DNA of 31,794 bases from Gammaproteobacteria bacterium (GCA_003561495.1 PWWM01000071.1:1-31794), one strand, 5' to 3'; numbered from the stretch's first letter, positions 7,810 through 16,406 are shown. The notes: generated by a model from the letters alone, not told the origin. Program-made: numbers and translations.

Positions 7810-8610
7810 ATGAGCGAAACACGATTGGATACTCTCAAGACGGCCCTGGTCCAGGCTCGGTTGCACTGGCAGGATCCGGCCGCCAATCGTGAACATCTGG
7901 CCGGGCTGATGGATCGGCAGCCGGGATGCGATTTATACCTGTTGCCCGAGACGTTTTCGACCGGATTCCTGGGAGACCGGCCGGATCAACCGGAAACCAT
8001 GGACGGGGTGACGGTGGCCTGGATGCAGGAACAGGCTCGTGAACGCTCGGCGGCGATTGCCGGCAGCCTGGCGATAATGGACGGGCAATGGCGGGTCAAC
8101 CGATTCCTTTTCGTGACCGCCGACGGCGTGCTGGCCTATTACGATAAACGCCATCTATTCGGCTTCGGCGGCGAGGATGAGCGTTACCAGCACGGGCACT
8201 CACATACCACGATCGAGTGGCGTGGCTGGCGCATCGACTTGCAGATCTGTTATGACCTGCGCTTCCCCGTCTGGTGTCGCAACAGTCGTGAATTTGACCT
8301 GCAGCTTTTCGTCGCCAACTGGCCGGCACCGAGAGTCGAGGCCTGGTGCGCCCTGCTCAAGGCGCGCGCAATCGAAAACCAGTGTTACGTGATCGGCGTC
8401 AACCGTACCGGCAGCGATGGCAACAACATTCAGTACTCAGGCCGAACATCCGCTTTCGACCCAATGGGCGAGAGTCTGATCGCGATGGGTGATGAAGAAG
8501 ATGTCACCGTCATTGAATTCAATATCAATGAGTTATGCGAAATTCGTGAGAATTTCCCTTTCCTCAGGGATGCCGACGACTTTACGCTTTCCCTGACCCC
8601 TGACCCCTGA
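7810..8610 (+). CDS. Carbon-nitrogen hydrolase, omega-amidase (YafV/Nit2 type)
   Basis: A nitrilase-superfamily amidase. The YafV/Nit2 group hydrolyses omega-amides such as 2-oxoglutaramate and 2-oxosuccinamate, repairing or recycling transaminase products. The catalytic Glu47 (LPETFSTGF), Lys113 (YYDKRHLFGFGGED) and Cys147 (QICYDLRFPVWCRN) are all present, and 266 residues is close to E. coli YafV. The ATG at 7810 lies 15 bases after the DUF455 stop, so the two are probably co-transcribed. The final residues (LTPDP) and the stop codon are encoded by a CCCTGAC tandem repeat, so the extreme C-terminus is probably not conserved. Confidence 0.9.
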   Translation: MSETRLDTLKTALVQARLHWQDPAANREHLAGLMDRQPGCDLYLLPETFSTGFLGDRPDQPETMDGVTVAWMQEQARERSAAIAGSLAIMDGQWRVNRFLFVTADGVLAYYDKRHLFGFGGEDERYQHGHSHTTIEWRGWRIDLQICYDLRFPVWCRNSREFDLQLFVANWPAPRVEAWCALLKARAIENQCYVIGVNRTGSDGNNIQYSGRTSAFDPMGESLIAMGDEEDVTVIEFNINELCEIRENFPFLRDADDFTLSLTPDP

Positions 8611-8611
8611 C
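8591..8611. repeat. CCCTGAC x3 heptamer tandem repeat
   Basis: Three exact, uninterrupted copies of CCCTGAC. The array contains the amidase stop codon (TGA at 8608-8610) and ends 3 bases before the lexA stop. Related CCTGACCCCTGA units occur on the other side of lexA at 9321-9346. Confidence 0.85.
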
Positions 8612-8614
8612 TGT

Positions 8615-9238
8615 TTAGTCCATCCGCTTGCGCACAACGCCCACGCCCAGTCCCTCGATGGAAAACTCGCTGCCGGCATTGACCTGAAGGGTCTTGTAAC
8701 GGGGATTCTCCGCTTCCAGCCAGATACCGCGCCCTCGTCGACGCAGTCGCTTGACAGTGACTTCATCTCCGAGGCGTGCAACCACGATCTGCCCGCTTCG
8801 GGCTTGCGGAGGGCGGTGAACCAGCAACAGATCACCATCGAGAATCCCGGCATTGATCATGCTGTCACCCTGAACCTTGAGTGCATAGTCCGGGTTGGGC
8901 GAAAAGGCCTCGCGATCCACGGCCAGTTCATCCTCGTGATTTTCCACCGCCAGGATGGGTGTGCCGGCCGTGACGCGGCCGATGACGGGAAGACGCATGG
9001 CCTGCACGGCAACCTGTTCAGCCGATGACGACTCGATCGGCACGATGCCACGAGCCGTGCCGGCGAGCAGGCGAATGGCGCCGCGATCTGCCAGTGCCTG
9101 CAAATGGCACTGAGCCGCATTGGGAGACCGAAAGCCGAAATGCTCGACGATTTCGGCACGAGTCGGTGGCAGGCCATCGCGCTTGAGACGGCGATGTATG
9201 AAATCCAGAATCTCCTGCTGGCGTCGGGTCAGGCGCAT
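8615..9238 (-). CDS. lexA: LexA repressor
   Basis: The SOS repressor. It binds SOS boxes, and RecA filaments trigger its self-cleavage. The winged-helix N-terminus (TRRQQEILDFI, GLPPTRAEIVEHFGFRSPNAA) is followed by the peptidase S24 domain with the Ala91-Gly92 cleavage bond (GRVTAGTPI), catalytic Ser126 (GDSMINAGILDGD) and Lys163 (DEVTVKRLRR). The 207-residue length is typical. The first ATG is at 9238. There is no clear ribosome site, because a SOS box ends 7 bases upstream, so the leader must be very short or the gene may be leaderless. The gene converges on the omega-amidase with only 4 bases between stops. No recA or recX is adjacent. Confidence 0.96.
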   Translation of the reverse strand: MRLTRRQQEILDFIHRRLKRDGLPPTRAEIVEHFGFRSPNAAQCHLQALADRGAIRLLAGTARGIVPIESSSAEQVAVQAMRLPVIGRVTAGTPILAVENHEDELAVDREAFSPNPDYALKVQGDSMINAGILDGDLLLVHRPPQARSGQIVVARLGDEVTVKRLRRRGRGIWLEAENPRYKTLQVNAGSEFSIEGLGVGVVRKRMD

Positions 9239-9245
9239 CGTGGAA

Positions 9246-9261
9246 CTGTATCAAATTTCAG
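9246..9261. promoter_or_regulatory. LexA (SOS) box upstream of lexA
   Basis: CTGTATCAAATTTCAG fits the CTG-N10-CAG consensus of gammaproteobacterial LexA sites. It lies 7 bases upstream of the lexA start codon, so LexA almost certainly represses its own gene here. Confidence 0.85.
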
Positions 9262-9320
9262 TCCCGGTTTCACGCGCTTCCCTGAAGCCGCGCTGTGACC
9301 CTGATCAACCCAGGCTCCGA

Positions 9321-9346
9321 CCTGACCCCTGAATCCTGACCCCTGA
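9321..9346. repeat. CCTGACCCCTGA repeat pair
   Basis: CCTGACCCCTGA occurs twice (9321-9332 and 9335-9346) separated by AT. It resembles the CCCTGAC array at 8591-8611 on the far side of lexA and lies just past the slp stop codon. Confidence 0.75.
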
Positions 9347-9357
9347 GCTCTCCTAAC

Positions 9358-9912
9358 CTACCGCGTAATGATCACCGTCCCTGAAACCCGGCTGCGGGGA
9401 TAGCGATGGAACGGGTGCCGATAATATGGCCACCAGGGATCATGAAAGGGGTGGGGATGGTAGACCACCACGTCTCGACGGAGTGGCCAGAGGTAAAGGG
9501 TCTCTGCATCAAGTCGCGGGTAACGATAGACGAACTCACCGATCTGTCTGTCCGTGAAATCTTCAAGTATTCCGGTGACGGTGATCTGGCGGCCCTCGGT
9601 AAACACGGCCGGATCCTGAAAGCCGGGACGACAGGCCAGGAAGCGACCATAGTGGTGATCGCCGGAACGAGGGCGCAAATCGCGGTCGAGATCGCGAGCG
9701 ATGATCTCGATGCAGGTCTCATCCTCTCCGGGCTGAGTATCGACAATATGACCACCCCAGCGTACGCGGGCGCCGATGGAGCGTTCGGTGGCCTGATCGG
9801 GCTGGAATTCGGCAAAATCACCGGCCAACGGCTGTGGAATGGTGGCACAACCACCCAGGGCCAGGGTCAGTACGATCACGATCGCGAGCAGGGAGAGTTT
9901 TGTGGCTGGCAT
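9358..9912 (-). CDS. Slp family outer-membrane lipoprotein
   Basis: A starvation-inducible Slp/YeaY family lipoprotein. The ATG at 9912 (MPATKLSLLAIVIVLTLALGGC) gives a signal peptide with lipobox LGGC and has GAGG 9 bases upstream; a TTG at 9927 is less likely. The Slp core follows (VRWGGHIVDTQ, TCIEIIARDLDRDLRP, GRFLACRPGFQDPAVFTEGR, ITVTGILE, YRYPRLDAETLYLWP). The C-terminus is unusually rich in His, Pro, Tyr and Trp (PHPFHDPWWPYYRHPFHRYP), which could bind metal, though similar tails occur in the family. It is 25 bases after tgpA and is probably the last gene of that operon. Confidence 0.88.
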   Translation of the reverse strand: MPATKLSLLAIVIVLTLALGGCATIPQPLAGDFAEFQPDQATERSIGARVRWGGHIVDTQPGEDETCIEIIARDLDRDLRPRSGDHHYGRFLACRPGFQDPAVFTEGRQITVTGILEDFTDRQIGEFVYRYPRLDAETLYLWPLRRDVVVYHPHPFHDPWWPYYRHPFHRYPRSRVSGTVIITR

Positions 9913-9937
9913 CTTCAATGACCTCAATGAACGGCTG

Positions 9938-11950
9938 TCATGTCATTGGATTCCCGGATTTGGCGCGGGTTCCGGTGCTGCGCCAGGCCGTGGCGTTGGC
10001 GATGAATTTCCGCGTCAATTCCGGGTCTTCTGGTCCATAGTGTACCCGGTTGTAGTTCAATGCCAACTGAACCAATCCAGCCCCCGTCGAACCCAGTTCG
10101 GGCTCGATTCTCAGGGCGAACTCCAGAGGGGTTTCAGCGGCACGCTTGCGAAAACGTCGACGTCGCAGATGGCGAAGTAGCCGCAGCCAGGCTTTCTCAG
10201 CCTCGCTGCGAGCAGTCCTGTGTTGTTCGCGGAGCAACCACAGGGCGATCGGGATGGCGATCAGGATGACGGTGGCAATCATCAACAGGCCGATTCCGGT
10301 AGCGCCCAGCCGCGGCAGCCCCAGGCGTTCCAGCATCCAGCGCTGACGTTCGGCATCAAAGCCCAGCACCCACTGGTTCCAGAGGTGTTGCACGCGGTCG
10401 TAGCGATTGCGCAGTTCGAACATCCAGTCGAATTCGAAAAGCGCTCGCTCTCGTTCAATCACACTGCGTGAGCCTTGCGAGATTCGCAGCGGCGATACGG
10501 CGGCGGTAGGATCGACCCGAACCCAGCCGGTCCCTTCCAGCCAGACTTCGTTCCAGGCATGGGCATCGGATTGACGAACAAGCAGGTAGCCACCTGCCTC
10601 GCTCCAGAAACCACCCTGGTAGCCGGTGACGACCCGGGTCGGAATGCCGACCGCTCGCATCAGGACAGCGAAGGCCGAAGCGTAATATTCACAATAGCCA
10701 TCCTTGAGGTCGAACAGGAACTCATCGGCTCCATGTCGACCCAGGGGGGCGGTACTGAGACTGTAGGAAAACTCATCGTGAAACATCTGCAGGATGGCCT
10801 CGATGAGGTCTCGATCCTCGGGATGGCGGGCTCTCATTTCGCCGGCCAGGGCACGGGTTCGGGGGTTGCTTTCCGGTGGCAGGTAGGTAGCCAGCAAACG
10901 CTCGGATTGGGTCAGTTCTGCATCTGGAACGAAGTCCGGGGTTGAAATGACTTCGTATTGCGAGAGCGTGGTGACGGGGTGACGGCTGAGCAATTGATGG
11001 TCGACGGTGATCGTCGATTCGGGCATCGAGCTTCTGGCTGGATAATCCAGTCCGAGAAGCCAGCGGCGTTCATGAGGTTCGAGTTGAATTCGGTAGTGCA
11101 GGCTGGATTCGGTGATGGGGACGGATTGGCGCCCACGCGCATTGGCAAATTGGGTGGTTCGCCAGGTTGAGCCATCGAATCGCCACAATACCGGACCGCG
11201 CCAGTAACGTTGATGGTAGGGAGGCGGCTGGTCGTCGAACTCCGCCCGGAATGCCGGCGAATCGTCCAGAAAAAGTTCCGAGATGGCGCCCGGTGACATG
11301 GAGTCGGACAATCCGGTGCGACCGTCGAGCATTTCATCGGGCAAGCCCCAAAGTGGCTGGGCCAGGCGCGGAAACAGCACGAACAGGGCCAGTGCCACAG
11401 GGAGCGCCAGGGCCAATAAAGTGGCGGCCTGGTTCAGGGATCGGCGCTGGATCTGCATGCCCGCGCCGGAATGGGCGCGCTGCATGGCGGGGATTTGCTG
11501 AATCTGGATCAGGGCGATGGTGGCTGCCCAGCAACCGCCGGCCAGATAGACCAGGTAAGGCAGGCTTTCGTTGAACAGAAACTGGGTGGCAATCAGGAAA
11601 AAACAGACCGAGGCGACCATGCGCAAGTCGCGCGCCTGATACATCTCCATGGACTTGGCTGCCAGCATGACGCATAACAGCCCGGTCGCGAATCGTCGAC
11701 CCCAGAGGCCGCCATAGGCCATCACCACCAGAACGATCAAGGCCAGGGTGATCAGGATTCGTAGCCAGCCGGGAATCGGTGACCACTGGAACCAGCCAGA
11801 GGTGATTCTCCACATGGACAACAGGATGACGATGCCGGCAAGTGCTGCCGGCATGGCCGCCAGGTGCGGGGCGGCGGCGATCAGGAATGCCGCAATTGTC
11901 CATACCAGGGGACTCAATGGCGGGTGAGTGATGCCGGTTCGGTCTGTCAT
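9938..11950 (-). CDS. tgpA: TgpA-type membrane transglutaminase-like protein
   Basis: A membrane protein of the DUF3488/transglutaminase type (TgpA of Pseudomonas). Residues 1-200 hold several membrane helices (DUF3488). The periplasmic transglutaminase core has Cys420 (DGYCEYYASAFAVLMRAVGIP), His464 (DAHAWNEVWLEG) and Asp480 (WVRVDPTAAV) as its catalytic triad. Another membrane helix lies at about 550-575, with a cytosolic tail resembling DUF4129. It overlaps the DUF58 gene by 4 bases (ATGA). With MoxR and DUF58 it forms the well-known trio in which the AAA ATPase is thought to act on the membrane partner. The substrate is unknown. Confidence 0.93.
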   Translation of the reverse strand: MTDRTGITHPPLSPLVWTIAAFLIAAAPHLAAMPAALAGIVILLSMWRITSGWFQWSPIPGWLRILITLALIVLVVMAYGGLWGRRFATGLLCVMLAAKSMEMYQARDLRMVASVCFFLIATQFLFNESLPYLVYLAGGCWAATIALIQIQQIPAMQRAHSGAGMQIQRRSLNQAATLLALALPVALALFVLFPRLAQPLWGLPDEMLDGRTGLSDSMSPGAISELFLDDSPAFRAEFDDQPPPYHQRYWRGPVLWRFDGSTWRTTQFANARGRQSVPITESSLHYRIQLEPHERRWLLGLDYPARSSMPESTITVDHQLLSRHPVTTLSQYEVISTPDFVPDAELTQSERLLATYLPPESNPRTRALAGEMRARHPEDRDLIEAILQMFHDEFSYSLSTAPLGRHGADEFLFDLKDGYCEYYASAFAVLMRAVGIPTRVVTGYQGGFWSEAGGYLLVRQSDAHAWNEVWLEGTGWVRVDPTAAVSPLRISQGSRSVIERERALFEFDWMFELRNRYDRVQHLWNQWVLGFDAERQRWMLERLGLPRLGATGIGLLMIATVILIAIPIALWLLREQHRTARSEAEKAWLRLLRHLRRRRFRKRAAETPLEFALRIEPELGSTGAGLVQLALNYNRVHYGPEDPELTRKFIANATAWRSTGTRAKSGNPMT

Positions 11951-12927
11951 TGCAATTCCGCGAGCATGCGCAGGCAGTGATGACAGTGTCTCTTGCCGCT
12001 GGCCGGTCCATGCGATGCATCGTTGAGCTTCAGAGTCCAGTGCAAATGCTCGCGCTCGGCCTGCAGGACCCAGGCGGTCAGGTTGCTGATACGCTCCTCA
12101 AGGTCGCGTCCAGGGGTAAGCGCCAGGTCAAAGGTGAGGTGATCGGATTGCTCGGCGCGAAATTCCCTGGACAGCAGGGTCTGGTGGCGCTGGCTGGCTT
12201 TCCAGGCGACTCGGTGCACGGGATCGCTGCTGCGCCAGTCCCTGAGACTGAAGAATTCCTCACCCTCGGGCTCGTTGCGTTGTTGCCGGCCCGATTCCAG
12301 GTCATGGCCGGACGGCAACGGCGGCGGGTGCGAGGCGGGCCGGGGCCAGACCAGCACCGGACGTTCCGGCCAGAACCAGGTCCATCCTTCGAACAGCCCG
12401 ATCGGGTGGCAGGTCTGCAAGCGCAATCGGTCGGGTTTCAGCCAGCCGCGATGATGGGTCGGGATGCGAATGCCGACCTCCTCCAGGCTGGAGCCGGGCA
12501 GATCGAATTCAACCCGAAACTTTCCGGCCAGCATCTCCAGTGCGGGACGGACACGGTTTTGATCATTGATGAAGGTGATGTTGAGAGTCAGAGGCTGGCC
12601 GGCAAACACCGGCTCGGCGCTGGTTCGGTGAATTCGGATTCCACGCAGGTTGTTATAGGCCAGTAGCATGGAGACCAGGCCCAGGCCGGCAACGACGAAT
12701 GTGGTCAGCAGGCCCAGATTGTTGTTGAAGTTGAGACTGCCCATCAGCATGCCGAACATGAGCAGACCGAGCATCCAGCCAAAGCGGGTTGGCAGAATGA
12801 AGATCTGTCGATACTGGACCTCGATCGGCGGCACCCCCCGGGCACGCCGCTGGATCCATTGATCAAGGTACTGTCGGGCAACCCGGGCCAGCGGATTGCG
12901 GCGCAGCGCTACCGCTGATCGTGCCAT
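11947..12927 (-). CDS. DUF58 domain membrane protein
   Basis: The partner of MoxR ATPases. After a basic N-terminus there are two membrane helices at about residues 50-90 (GWMLGLLMFGMLMG, LLTTFVVAGLGLVSMLLAY). A beta-rich region follows, and then the DUF58 signature (EFFSLRDWRSSDPVHRVAWKASQR) at about 225-245. The C-terminal part has Cys/His residues (KRHCHHCLRML) that might bind metal. The start ATG at 12927 lies 4 bases after the moxR stop, and the gene overlaps tgpA by 4 bases, so the three are translationally coupled. Confidence 0.9.
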   Translation of the reverse strand: MARSAVALRRNPLARVARQYLDQWIQRRARGVPPIEVQYRQIFILPTRFGWMLGLLMFGMLMGSLNFNNNLGLLTTFVVAGLGLVSMLLAYNNLRGIRIHRTSAEPVFAGQPLTLNITFINDQNRVRPALEMLAGKFRVEFDLPGSSLEEVGIRIPTHHRGWLKPDRLRLQTCHPIGLFEGWTWFWPERPVLVWPRPASHPPPLPSGHDLESGRQQRNEPEGEEFFSLRDWRSSDPVHRVAWKASQRHQTLLSREFRAEQSDHLTFDLALTPGRDLEERISNLTAWVLQAEREHLHWTLKLNDASHGPASGKRHCHHCLRMLAELQ

Positions 12928-12931
12928 TGTT

Positions 12932-13885
12932 TCAAGGTACCGCCGTGGTCTCCAGGATTTCGCTGACTACATCTTCGCTGGCAATTCCGGTCTCGGGGAT
13001 CGGTTGCAAACGGTGACTGGCAAGTGCCGGGAAGACTGCCTTGACGCTGTCGGGTGAACAGAAGCTTTGCTGGTTGACGAAGGCATAGGCACGGGCGGTC
13101 TGGATCAATGCCAGGCTGGCCCGCGGTGAAAGCCCGGCGCGCAGCCCGGCGTGCTTGCGGGTCGCCTTGATCAGTGCCTGGATGTAATCCAGGACCGGTT
13201 CGGAAACATGCAATTGAGCAGCGGCGGCGATCAGGTTCTGAACCTGCCCGGGATCGAGTTCGGCTTGCATGTCGGCCAGCAGGTCACGCCGATCAGGCTC
13301 GATCAGCAGGCGGCGTTCCTCTTGCTGGGATGGGTAGCCAATGTGCGTGCGGAGCAGAAAACGATCCAGTTGCGAGTCCGGTAGCGGGTAAGTGCCCACC
13401 AGGTCGAGCGGATTCTGTGTGGCGATGACGAAAAAAGGCTGGGGCAGGGCCAGGGTTTGTCCATCAACGGTGATCTGACCCTCGGCCATGGCTTCAAGCA
13501 GGGCGGACTGGGTTCTGGGCGTGGCCCGATTGATTTCATCGGCCAGCACGACATTGGCGAATATCGGACCCGGACGAAATTCAAACTCCTCGGTTTCTCT
13601 CTTGAATACCGAGATACCGAGGATATCGGCCGGCAACATGTCATTGGTAAATTGAATTCTCTGCAGTTGTCCGCCGATGGCCAGTGACATTGCATTGGCC
13701 AAGGTGGTCTTTCCCACCCCGGGCAGGTCCTCGATCAACAGGTGACCACCGGCCAGCAGGGCCGAGAAGGCCAGATCGACGATTTCGGCCTTGTCCAGAA
13801 TGACACCATTGACGGCTGCCCGGGCGCGTGCCAGGGCAGCGACGGACGAGTCATCCTGCCATTCGCGCGACAGGATTTCAGTCAT
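12932..13885 (-). CDS. MoxR family AAA+ ATPase
   Basis: A chaperone-like ATPase of the MoxR class. Walker A is at about residues 54-61 (LPGVGKTT), Walker B at about 112-117 (VVLADEINR), followed by TPRTQSALLEAMAEGQ, the sensor 1 region FFVIATQNPLD, and the arginine-finger area PDSQLDRF. It is 317 residues long from the ATG at 13885, which overlaps the phhB stop by 8 bases; a GTG at 13912 would add nine residues. It probably acts on the DUF58 and TgpA products just downstream. Confidence 0.93.
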   Translation of the reverse strand: MTEILSREWQDDSSVAALARARAAVNGVILDKAEIVDLAFSALLAGGHLLIEDLPGVGKTTLANAMSLAIGGQLQRIQFTNDMLPADILGISVFKRETEEFEFRPGPIFANVVLADEINRATPRTQSALLEAMAEGQITVDGQTLALPQPFFVIATQNPLDLVGTYPLPDSQLDRFLLRTHIGYPSQQEERRLLIEPDRRDLLADMQAELDPGQVQNLIAAAAQLHVSEPVLDYIQALIKATRKHAGLRAGLSPRASLALIQTARAYAFVNQQSFCSPDSVKAVFPALASHRLQPIPETGIASEDVVSEILETTAVP

Positions 13886-14228
13886 CGAGCAGGGCGTTGA
13901 GCTTGGCTGCACAGATGAAGTCGTTTTCGCTCAATCCATCAATGGCATGAGTGGTGAAATTGACCAGGCAGAAGTTGTAGCCGGCTTCGAAATCCGGATG
14001 ATGCCCTTCCTGGTTGGCGATCCAGGCCATGGCATTGATAAAGGCCATGGTCTTGTAAAAGCCCTTGAACTCGAAACGGCGAAAAATCTTCTTGCCTTCA
14101 TCATCGGCTTGCCAGCCGGGAACCTGTGGCAACAATTCGGAAATTCGATCGCGGCCAAGCGGTTCGGTGCCGCCCTCGCAAGGCAGGCATTTTCTCTCGG
14201 TCAGACTGTCGTTGGTGGCAGCACTCAT
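13878..14228 (-). CDS. phhB: Pterin-4a-carbinolamine dehydratase
   Basis: It dehydrates the 4a-hydroxypterin made by phenylalanine hydroxylase so that the cofactor can be recycled. The family signature is clear (FRRFEFKGFYKTMAFINAMAWIANQEGHHPDFEAGYNFC, with the catalytic His pair in GHHPDF), then VNFTTHAIDGLSENDFICAAKLN. It has 116 residues, a normal length, and starts 2 bases after the phhA stop. The N-terminus holds a CLPC pair common in this family. Confidence 0.96.
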   Translation of the reverse strand: MSAATNDSLTERKCLPCEGGTEPLGRDRISELLPQVPGWQADDEGKKIFRRFEFKGFYKTMAFINAMAWIANQEGHHPDFEAGYNFCLVNFTTHAIDGLSENDFICAAKLNALLDD

Positions 14229-14230
14229 GG

Positions 14231-15031
14231 TCAGGCAGCTTCCTTTTGTTTGGGTGGGAAAGTGGGCTCGAACTCGCCGAGCGCGCGCGCCTCGCGGATC
14301 AGTGCGAGTAGATCGGCACTGGCCAGTTCAAACAGGTCATCCATGCGATCCAGGATGTAGTAAACACTCTGGTAGATGTCGATCCGGTAGGGCGTTCGCA
14401 GCGCATCGATGGGATCAAAGGGCCGACGCAGTGGTTCCGGGCTTTCCAGCGAATAGACGGTCTCGCCGGGCGAGGAGGCGATTCCCCCGCCATAAATGCG
14501 AGTCCCTTGACTGGTCTGCAAAAGACCGAACTCAACCGTGAACCAGTACAGCCGTGCCAGAAATACTCGCTCGGCCTTGGAGGCCTCAACTCCGGCCTTG
14601 CCATAGGCCTCGGTGAAGTCGGCAAAAGCCTGATGGGTCAACATGGTGGTATGGCCGAAGATCTCGTGGAAGATATCCGGCTCTTGCAGATAATCCATTT
14701 CTTCGCGAGAGCGAATGAACGAGGCGGCTGGAAATTTTCGATCCGCCAGCAGGCGGAAAAACCGGTCAAAGTTGATCAGCGCCGGTACCGGTTCAACCTG
14801 CCAACCGGTGCGCTCCATCAGCACTTTCGAGACTTCAACGGGTTGTGGGATCCGATCACTGGGCAGATTGAGGGTCTCCAGGCCATCCAGGAATTCCTGG
14901 CAGACGCGCCCGTCAATGATCTTCATCTGGCGAGAATAGAGGTCGCTCCAGACACTGTGTTCCTCGTCGCTGTAAGGGATAATGCCGTTTTCGTCCGGCA
15001 CCTTGGCTTCGTATTTGGTCGACTTGCCCAT
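14231..15031 (-). CDS. phhA: Phenylalanine 4-monooxygenase
   Basis: An iron- and tetrahydropterin-dependent enzyme that converts phenylalanine to tyrosine. The 2-His-1-Glu iron site is complete: His122 and His127 (FHEIFGHTTMLTH) and Glu167 (LYWFTVEFGL). The substrate region includes VPALINFDRFFRLLADRKFPAASFIR. The ATG at 15031 has TGGAG about 9 bases upstream and gives 266 residues, like the Pseudomonas enzyme; a longer frame to 15118 would run into the divergent gene. It heads the six-gene run phhA-phhB-moxR-DUF58-tgpA-slp. No PhhR-type regulator or tyrosine-degradation gene is adjacent. Confidence 0.95.
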   Translation of the reverse strand: MGKSTKYEAKVPDENGIIPYSDEEHSVWSDLYSRQMKIIDGRVCQEFLDGLETLNLPSDRIPQPVEVSKVLMERTGWQVEPVPALINFDRFFRLLADRKFPAASFIRSREEMDYLQEPDIFHEIFGHTTMLTHQAFADFTEAYGKAGVEASKAERVFLARLYWFTVEFGLLQTSQGTRIYGGGIASSPGETVYSLESPEPLRRPFDPIDALRTPYRIDIYQSVYYILDRMDDLFELASADLLALIREARALGEFEPTFPPKQKEAA

Positions 15032-15041
15032 GATTGACTCC

Positions 15042-15082
15042 AGACAAATGAATGATGTCTCTAGTTTAGCACCGCAGGGTGC
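15042..15082. promoter_or_regulatory. Divergent phhA/oxidoreductase control region with two small inverted repeats
   Basis: The 58 bases between the two divergent starts hold AGACA (15042-15046) paired with TGTCT (15056-15060) across 9 bases, and GCACC (15069-15073) paired with GGTGC (15078-15082) across 4. Either could be an operator, or they may be chance. I see no clear -10/-35 boxes. Confidence 0.25.
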
Positions 15083-15089
15083 AGCGGCC

Positions 15090-16406
15090 ATGAATCCTGC
15101 ACGATCCTGGCCAGGCACCAGTTACTACCAGGTCGAAGCCGGGGATGAGCGGGCAAACCGCGGAGCGCTGGATGAGGATGGCGAATGTGATATCGCCATC
15201 ATCGGTGGCGGGCTGGCCGGCATCAGCACGGCCGTTTCGTTGATGGAGCAGGGTGTCGACTCGGTCAGAGTGCTGGAAGCCGACCAGCCCGGGGCCGGGG
15301 CTTCTGGAAGAAACGGTGGATTCGTATTCGCCGGCTACTCGCTGGCCAACGATATGCTGTTCAAGCAGCTGGGTCGAGAGCAGGCGACACTCATGCATGG
15401 CTGGACTCGCGATGCCGTTCGCCGGGTGCGCGAGAGAATCAATCGCTATTCCATCGATTGTCAGGTCAACGATGCCGGCGTGCTGCTGGCCGACTGGTTT
15501 CATGATGACCGTCGCTTGCGGGCTTTCCAGGGGCGCATGCTCAAGCAGCTTGATTTCAGACTGGATTTTGTCGAACGCGAGACTTTGCGCTCGCTAGTGG
15601 ATTCACCACGCTACGGGGCCGGACTGATGGAGCCGGGGAGCTTTCATTTTCATCCCTTGCGCCACATACGTGGACTTGCGACGCAACTGCAACAGTCCGG
15701 AATTCACGTCCACAGCCCGTCTCCAGTCACTCGAATCTCGCGCAACGAGCGCGGTTGGCGACTGACTTCGGGGCAATTTACCCTTCAAGCGCGGGAAGTC
15801 GTGCTGACCACGGGTGGCTATGACAGGAAGTTATGGCCATCCCTGCAAAAAGCCTTGCAACCGATCGCGACTTACGTGGCCGTGACCGAACCGCTGGACG
15901 GATTGGCTGAGCAGTTGGTGCCGGGTGGGATAGCCGTCTATGACACACGTTTCGCGTTCGATTATTTCCGACCGTTGCCCGATGGTCGAATGCTGTGGGG
16001 TGGGCGAATCTCTGTTGCCGATCGATCCCCGGATGCCATTCGCCGTTTGTTGAAGCGAGATCTGCGTAAAGTGTTCGTTGATATGAAAGGTGCCAGGTTC
16101 GAGCAGGCCTGGGGAGGATGGATGAGCTATGCCCGCCACGAAATGCCCCTGCTGGGCCGGAGTCCAGAAGGCCTTTGGTACGGCCTGGCGTTCGGTGGCC
16201 ATGGCATGGCCACGACCACCCTGGCCGGAGAAGTTCTGGCCGAAGCGATTTGCGGGAATGGAGCGCGTCTGGAGGCATTTGCTCGATGGCAACCACTTTG
16301 GGCTGGTGGAATGCTGGGGCGTGGTGTCGTGCAGTCGAAATACTGGTGGTTGCAACTCAAGGATGCTCTGCGCGCGCATCTGTCGGTTGGCCGGGATCGA
16401 AAATAG
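15090..16406 (+). CDS. FAD-dependent amine oxidoreductase (PuuB/DadA-like)
   Basis: A flavoprotein oxidase or dehydrogenase of the DAO family that oxidises a primary or secondary amine. The dinucleotide-binding motif is at residues 34-50 (DIAIIGGGLAGISTAVSL, GxGxxG at 39-44), followed by the FAD contact GAGASGRNGGFVFAGYS and a C-terminal FAD block (GLWYGLAFGGHGMATTTLAGEVLAE). The N-terminal SYYQVEAGDERANRGALDEDGECD resembles gamma-glutamylputrescine oxidase (PuuB). I chose the ATG at 15090 (AGGGTG 11-16 bases upstream); upstream ATGs at 14982, 15030 and 15048 lack ribosome sites, and all but 15048 lie in phhA. Its substrate cannot be read from the sequence. Divergence from phhA hints at amino-acid or amine catabolism. 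Confidence 0.85.
   Translation: MNPARSWPGTSYYQVEAGDERANRGALDEDGECDIAIIGGGLAGISTAVSLMEQGVDSVRVLEADQPGAGASGRNGGFVFAGYSLANDMLFKQLGREQATLMHGWTRDAVRRVRERINRYSIDCQVNDAGVLLADWFHDDRRLRAFQGRMLKQLDFRLDFVERETLRSLVDSPRYGAGLMEPGSFHFHPLRHIRGLATQLQQSGIHVHSPSPVTRISRNERGWRLTSGQFTLQAREVVLTTGGYDRKLWPSLQKALQPIATYVAVTEPLDGLAEQLVPGGIAVYDTRFAFDYFRPLPDGRMLWGGRISVADRSPDAIRRLLKRDLRKVFVDMKGARFEQAWGGWMSYARHEMPLLGRSPEGLWYGLAFGGHGMATTTLAGEVLAEAICGNGARLEAFARWQPLWAGGMLGRGVVQSKYWWLQLKDALRAHLSVGRDRK

Noticed and set aside
14507..15037. A + strand frame antisense to phhA.
   Set aside because: phhA has full catalytic motifs; the opposite frame shows no family features.
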